Under the pieces are notes generated by a model. It was not told the DNA's origin. It worked only from the letters and a program-made list of their open reading frames with translations, and did not search any database. From Lutibacter sp. B1 (GTDB lineage Bacteria; Bacteroidota; Bacteroidia; Flavobacteriales; Flavobacteriaceae): a DNA stretch of 64,000 nt. The stretch is from contig NZ_JAAZUI010000017.1 in assembly GCF_012524075.1 (NCBI RefSeq), positions 22,436-86,435 on the forward strand, written 5' to 3'. Shown here piece after piece: positions 60,220 through 64,000 of this stretch. Every line of letters begins with the position of its first letter. Position 1 is the first letter of the stretch. The translations under genes were made by a program, and so were the position numbers.

Positions 60220-62259
60220 ATGAATTATTTTAAAACTATTTTAATTGCTGTTGTATATATAAGTATATCAATTTCAGTTATTCATGCTCAAGTTCATAAC
60301 AAATCTTGGGAAAGTATTACAGAAAAAGAAGAAGGACCTTGGTTTGCTTCAAAAGAAGCTATAGCAATTGCAGAAAATGTATTGCTTTATCAACGCGATA
60401 TTGGTGGTTGGCCTAAAAATATTCAAATGCAAAAACCACTTTCTGAAAAAGAAAATCAAGAATTATTAGCTGCAAAAAAATCTACCAAAGGGTGTACAAC
60501 AGATAATAGGGCAACATATCAAGAAATGATTTTTTTATCAAAAATGTACAGACAAGTTTCTGATGAAAGATATAAAAATGCGTTTCTTAAAGGGTTAGAT
60601 TATATATTGGAAGCTCAATATGATAGTGGTGGTTGGCCACAATTTTATCCGCTAAAAAAAGGGTATTATACGTATATTACTTATAACGACGACTCTATGT
60701 ATAACATTCTTAGGGTATTAGAAGAAATAAAAAATAAAACAGATTATTTTTCGATACAACCATCAGAAGAAACAGTTGAACGTGTTAAAGTAGCATTTGA
60801 AAAAGGTATAGATTGTATACTAAAAACACAGTATAAGCAAAATGGAGTATTAACAAGTTGGTGTGCACAACACGATGAAAATACTTTGTTACCGGCAAAG
60901 GCACGTGCTTATGAACTTCCTTCTTTAAGCGGAAAAGAATCAGCTAAAATAGTTTTGTTATTAATGTCAATTGAAAATCCGTCTGAAGAAATAATTACTG
61001 CAGTAAATAGTGCTGTGGCTTGGTTTGAAAAAGTGAAGATAACCGGATTAAGAGAAGATCGTTTTTATAATGAAAAAGGTAAAATAATTGACAAAAAAAT
61101 GATTCCTGATCCTGATGCGAAACCAATTTGGGCGCGTTTTATGGAGTTAGATGATAATACTCCTTTTTTCTGTGATAGAGATGGTATTAAAAAAGCAACG
61201 TTAGCTGAAATAGGAGCAGAACGTAGAAATGGATATGCATGGTATACAAATGAACCAAAAGAAGTTTTAAAAAAATACCCGAAGTGGAAAAAGAAATATG
61301 GAATTAAGCCGGTTGAAACTAAAACATTAAAAAAAAAACTAAAAAATGAATTTAATATAGTTGTTACAAAAGATGGTAGTGGTGATTATACCAGCATTCA
61401 GGAAGCAATTAATAATACAAAGTCATTTCCGTATCAACGAGTAACAATTTTTGTAAAAAATGGAATTTATTATGAAAAAATAAAGATTCCCGAATGGAAT
61501 ACTAATATTTCGCTAATAGGAGAAAGTAAAGAAAATACTATAATCACCTACAATGATTATTTTGGGAAAATGAATTTGGGTAGAAATAGTACCTTTTATA
61601 CTTATACTTTATTGGTAGAAGCCAATGATTTTTATGCTACAAATTTAACCATACAAAACACATCTGGTGAAGTTGGTCAGGCAGTTGCTTTATCGGTTTT
61701 TTCAGATAGAGTTGTTGTTGAAAACTGTAATATTTTAGGAAATCAAGATACATTATATACTTCAGGAGACGGCAATAGACACTATTTTAAAAATTGTTAT
61801 ATTGAAGGAACCACCGATTTTATTTTTGGTAAAGCAACAGTATTATTTGAAAACTGCACAATTCACAGTAAAAAGAATTCATACATAACAGCTGCATCTA
61901 CTCCAAAAGGAGCTAAATATGGTTTTGTATTCAAAAATTGTAAACTTACTGCTAATGAAGATGTAACTAAAGTTTATTTAGGAAGACCTTGGAGAATTTA
62001 TGCTAAAACAGTTTTTATAAATTGTGAAATGGGAAATCATATTAAGTCTGACGGCTGGCATAATTGGTCTAAACCTGAAGCTGAAAAAACAGCTTTTTAT
62101 GCTGAATATAAATGTTTTGGAGAAGGATTTAAACCAAAAGAAAGAGTTTCTTGGTCGCATCAACTTAAAAATAGAAAGGCTAAAAAATATACTATTGAAA
62201 ATATTTTAGGATCAAAAACTGTTGATATAGATTATAAATGGTACGCAAATTTTAAATAA
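60220..62259 (+). CDS. PL10 pectate lyase fused to CE8 pectinesterase
   Basis: A protein of 679 residues with a signal peptide ending VIHAQ. Residues about 25-345 are a PL10 pectate lyase (VLLYQRDIGGWPKN, TYQEMIFLSKMY, QYDSGGWPQFYPLKKGYYT and ITYNDDSMYNILRVL). Residues about 375-679 are a CE8 pectin methylesterase beta-helix (DGSGDYTSIQEAIN; catalytic D510 in GNQDTLYT, D533 in GTTDFIFG, R589 in LGRPWR). The esterase exposes free galacturonate, which the lyase then cuts, so one chain couples the two steps. It begins two bases after the GH43 stop. Confidence 0.92.
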   Translation: MNYFKTILIAVVYISISISVIHAQVHNKSWESITEKEEGPWFASKEAIAIAENVLLYQRDIGGWPKNIQMQKPLSEKENQELLAAKKSTKGCTTDNRATYQEMIFLSKMYRQVSDERYKNAFLKGLDYILEAQYDSGGWPQFYPLKKGYYTYITYNDDSMYNILRVLEEIKNKTDYFSIQPSEETVERVKVAFEKGIDCILKTQYKQNGVLTSWCAQHDENTLLPAKARAYELPSLSGKESAKIVLLLMSIENPSEEIITAVNSAVAWFEKVKITGLREDRFYNEKGKIIDKKMIPDPDAKPIWARFMELDDNTPFFCDRDGIKKATLAEIGAERRNGYAWYTNEPKEVLKKYPKWKKKYGIKPVETKTLKKKLKNEFNIVVTKDGSGDYTSIQEAINNTKSFPYQRVTIFVKNGIYYEKIKIPEWNTNISLIGESKENTIITYNDYFGKMNLGRNSTFYTYTLLVEANDFYATNLTIQNTSGEVGQAVALSVFSDRVVVENCNILGNQDTLYTSGDGNRHYFKNCYIEGTTDFIFGKATVLFENCTIHSKKNSYITAASTPKGAKYGFVFKNCKLTANEDVTKVYLGRPWRIYAKTVFINCEMGNHIKSDGWHNWSKPEAEKTAFYAEYKCFGEGFKPKERVSWSHQLKNRKAKKYTIENILGSKTVDIDYKWYANFK

Positions 62260-62266
62260 TTGAAAT

Positions 62267-63010
62267 ATGAAATTAAAATTTATAATTCTGTTATTATTAA
62301 CTGTAAATTGTTTAGCACAAAAAACAACAGTTTACACAATTGGAGATTCTACAATGGCAAACAAACCCAATCCTGAAGAAAATCCTGAGCGTGGTTGGGC
62401 TCAAATGTTGCCACAATTTTTCAATGATAATATTAAAATTGATAATAGAGCAGTTAATGGTAGAAGTACTCGAAGTTTTATTAATGAGAAAAGATGGGAT
62501 TCTGTTTATAACAAACTAAAAAAAGGAGATTATGTTTTTATTCAATTTGGACATAATGACCAAAAAGAAAAAGATCCAAAACGCTATACCAATCCACATA
62601 CAGCTTATAGAAATAATTTAATAAGGTTTGTGAAAGAAACACGAGACAAAGGAGCAATTCCTATTTTATTCTCATCAATTGTAAGAAGAAATTTTAATGA
62701 ACAAGGGGTACTTATAGATACGCATGGAGAATATCCTTTAGAAACAAAATTAGTTGCTCAAGAACTAGATGTTATTTTTATTGATCTTCAATATCTTACC
62801 GAAAAACTGGAAGAATCTTATGGTGTTGAAAAATCAAAAGAACTTCATTTACATTTTAAACCGGGAGAAAATTCGTATTTTCCAGAAGGTAAAATAGATG
62901 ATACGCATCTTTCTGTAAAAGGAGCAAGAGAAATAGCTAAATTAGTGGTACAGCAAATAGAATTGTTAGATATCCAAATAAAAGAAGAAATAATTCTAAT
63001 AAAAAAATAA
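62267..63010 (+). CDS. CE12 rhamnogalacturonan acetylesterase (SGNH)
   Basis: A protein of 247 residues. Signal peptide ending NCLAQ; SGNH blocks: S28 in TIGDSTM, block II with G-R-S-T-R, block III FGHNDQKE, and the DxxH pair D211 and H214 in IDDTHLSVKGA. It removes acetyl groups from rhamnogalacturonan I so that lyases and hydrolases can act. Seven bases after the PL10-CE8 gene. Confidence 0.9.
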   Translation: MKLKFIILLLLTVNCLAQKTTVYTIGDSTMANKPNPEENPERGWAQMLPQFFNDNIKIDNRAVNGRSTRSFINEKRWDSVYNKLKKGDYVFIQFGHNDQKEKDPKRYTNPHTAYRNNLIRFVKETRDKGAIPILFSSIVRRNFNEQGVLIDTHGEYPLETKLVAQELDVIFIDLQYLTEKLEESYGVEKSKELHLHFKPGENSYFPEGKIDDTHLSVKGAREIAKLVVQQIELLDIQIKEEIILIKK

Positions 63011-63013
63011 AAT

Positions 63014-63937
63014 ATGAAAACCTATAATAAGTATTCACTTCTTTTTTTTATAACCTTTTATTTGGGATTGAGTGGTTTTATATACGCGCAGCAAGAGGTC
63101 ATTTCATTATGGTCAGAAAATATTCCAGGGTCAATAAATAACGACAATTATAAAGAAACGAAAGTTATTAAAGAAGATAAATTTTATCGTACAAGTAAGG
63201 TAACAACACCAACACTTTCCATTTTTTTACCTGAAAAAGATAAATCTAATGAAACAGCTGTTGTTATTTGTCCAGGAGGTGGTTATTATCATTTAGCTAT
63301 GGATAAAGAGGGTTTTGAGGTTGCTAAGTGGCTAAATACGTTAGGAGTATCTGTATTTGTGTTAAAATATAGATTGCCAAGTGATAGTATAATGAAAGAT
63401 AAAACTATTGGGCCTTTACAAGATGCACAGGAAGCTATTCGATTTGTAAGGCGTAATGCAAAAAAATGGAATATTGATATTAATAAAGTTGGAATTATGG
63501 GATTTTCAGCTGGTGGACATTTAGCTTCAACATTATCAACTCATTTTAATGATAAAACATATGATGTTCCAGATAGTATTAGTGCTCGTCCTGATTTTTC
63601 AATTTTAATTTATCCGGTTATTTCAATGACCGATGAAATTACACATATTGGATCTCGAAATAATTTATTAGGAGAATCACCCTCTGCTTCATTAATTAAA
63701 AAATATTCTAACGAACAACAAGTTACTCAAGATATTCCTTCTACTTTTCTTATACATGCAACTGATGATACCGTTGTTCCAGTAGAAAATAGTATTAATT
63801 ACTTTCAAGCGCTTAAGAAATTTAAAGTTCCAGTTGAAATGCATTTGTATGAAAAAGGAGGACATGGTTTTGGTGGAGTTGTTACCTTTACTCGGACACA
63901 AAATTTAAGACCGTTTGTTACAAAACAAATATCTTAG
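63014..63937 (+). pseudogene. Acetyl-esterase-like alpha/beta hydrolase, 3' end replaced by IS
   Basis: The frame gives 307 residues. Signal peptide ending IYAQ; fold motifs VVICPGGGYYHLAMDKEG, nucleophile S165 in MGFSAGGHLAST, Asp in HATDDTVVPVENS and His in KGGHGFG. Relatives continue after GHGFG for about 20 residues with a Trp-rich end that caps the fold. Here the frame runs on as GVVTFTRTQNLRPFVTKQIS, whose DNA (from about 63874) looks like the left end of an IS3-family element. So the last segment is probably insertion-derived. All catalytic residues remain, so some activity is possible. The truncation is inference. Confidence 0.65.
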
Positions 63938-64000
63938 AAACATGAAAAAACGTATTTACAGTAAAGAGTTTAAAGATCAAACAGTTCGATTAAGTTATCA
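63874..64000 (+). mobile_element. Left end of an IS3-family insertion sequence
   Basis: From about 63874 the sequence TGGAGTTGTTACCTTTACTC followed by GGACAC resembles IS3-family terminal repeats (TG start, GGACAC core), followed by a short leader and the orfA start at 63942. The boundary is approximate, because the right end and target duplication lie outside the window. Confidence 0.55.
63942..64000 (+). CDS. IS3-family transposase OrfA, start only
   Basis: Nineteen codons before the window edge: MKKRIYSKEFKDQTVRLSYQ with the last codon incomplete. This is the start of the IS3/IS911 OrfA helix-turn-helix protein (compare the usual RKYS-x-EFK-x-x-A/T-VRL). It begins four bases after the esterase stop. 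Confidence 0.75.
   Translation, partial: MKKRIYSKEFKDQTVRLSY

Overview
The window looks like chromosome of an AT-rich marine-type Bacteroidota, most likely a flavobacterium. The evidence is the SusC/SusD pair, many lipoproteins and outer-membrane barrels, promoters of the Bacteroidota form TAnnTTTG rather than TATAAT, and the gene families present. No tRNA, rRNA or CRISPR array was seen. Identifications rest on reading the translated sequence by eye; no database search was run.

Layout. (1) Positions 1-9690 hold a partial four-helix-bundle stress protein, an AraC regulator with a response regulator and a sensor kinase, a second AraC regulator, a GH3-family acyl-adenylating enzyme, an envelope/stress operon (YtxH, holin-like, DUF6327-like, Dps), a small exported protein and two outer-membrane barrels. 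(2) Positions 9870-18013 hold an unusual envelope cluster. It contains an exported dikinase-like protein whose domain order resembles plant glucan water dikinase, two exported class-A-beta-lactamase-fold serine hydrolases, and a nucleotide-exchanger-like transporter fused to HEAT-type repeats. (3) Positions 18427-20208 hold small uncharacterised genes. (4) Positions 20245-20577 on the minus strand hold two tandem copies of a structured RNA with a compact 6S-like fold, each followed by an intrinsic terminator. (5) Positions 20792-27024 (minus) hold a universal stress protein, a receiver-CRP regulator with its sensor kinase, and an MCE/Mla lipid-transport operon. (6) Positions 27416-34237 hold a tight six-gene operon: PqqD-like, ATP-grasp, PLP decarboxylase, urea-transporter/M23 fusion, TPR-barrel outer-membrane protein and TPR protein. 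It looks like an undescribed small-molecule or peptide biosynthesis and export system. (7) Positions 34405-63937 form a complete pectin utilisation locus. (8) Position 63942 to the end starts an IS3-family transposase whose element appears to have cut off the end of the last esterase.

How the pectin locus works. Surface and periplasmic enzymes (GH28, PL9, a PL10-CE8 fusion, CE12, GH105, GH43 and two further esterases) demethylate, deacetylate and cut pectin. SusC/SusD and a DUF5123/DUF4957-type lipoprotein bind and import oligosaccharides. An ExuT-type permease takes up hexuronates. UxaC-UxaB-UxaA convert galacturonate, and KduI-KduD convert the unsaturated-uronate product, to 2-keto-3-deoxygluconate. 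KdgK and the aldolase then make pyruvate and glyceraldehyde-3-phosphate. A LacI-family repressor sits between the catabolic and the depolymerising/uptake halves. The same 14-bp palindrome directly abuts the -7 box of both operons, and an imperfect copy lies upstream of the repressor itself, so the wiring of this regulon can be read from sequence alone.

The two parts most likely to hold undescribed biology are the 9870-18013 envelope dikinase/nucleotide-transporter cluster and the 27416-34237 PqqD/ATP-grasp/decarboxylase operon.
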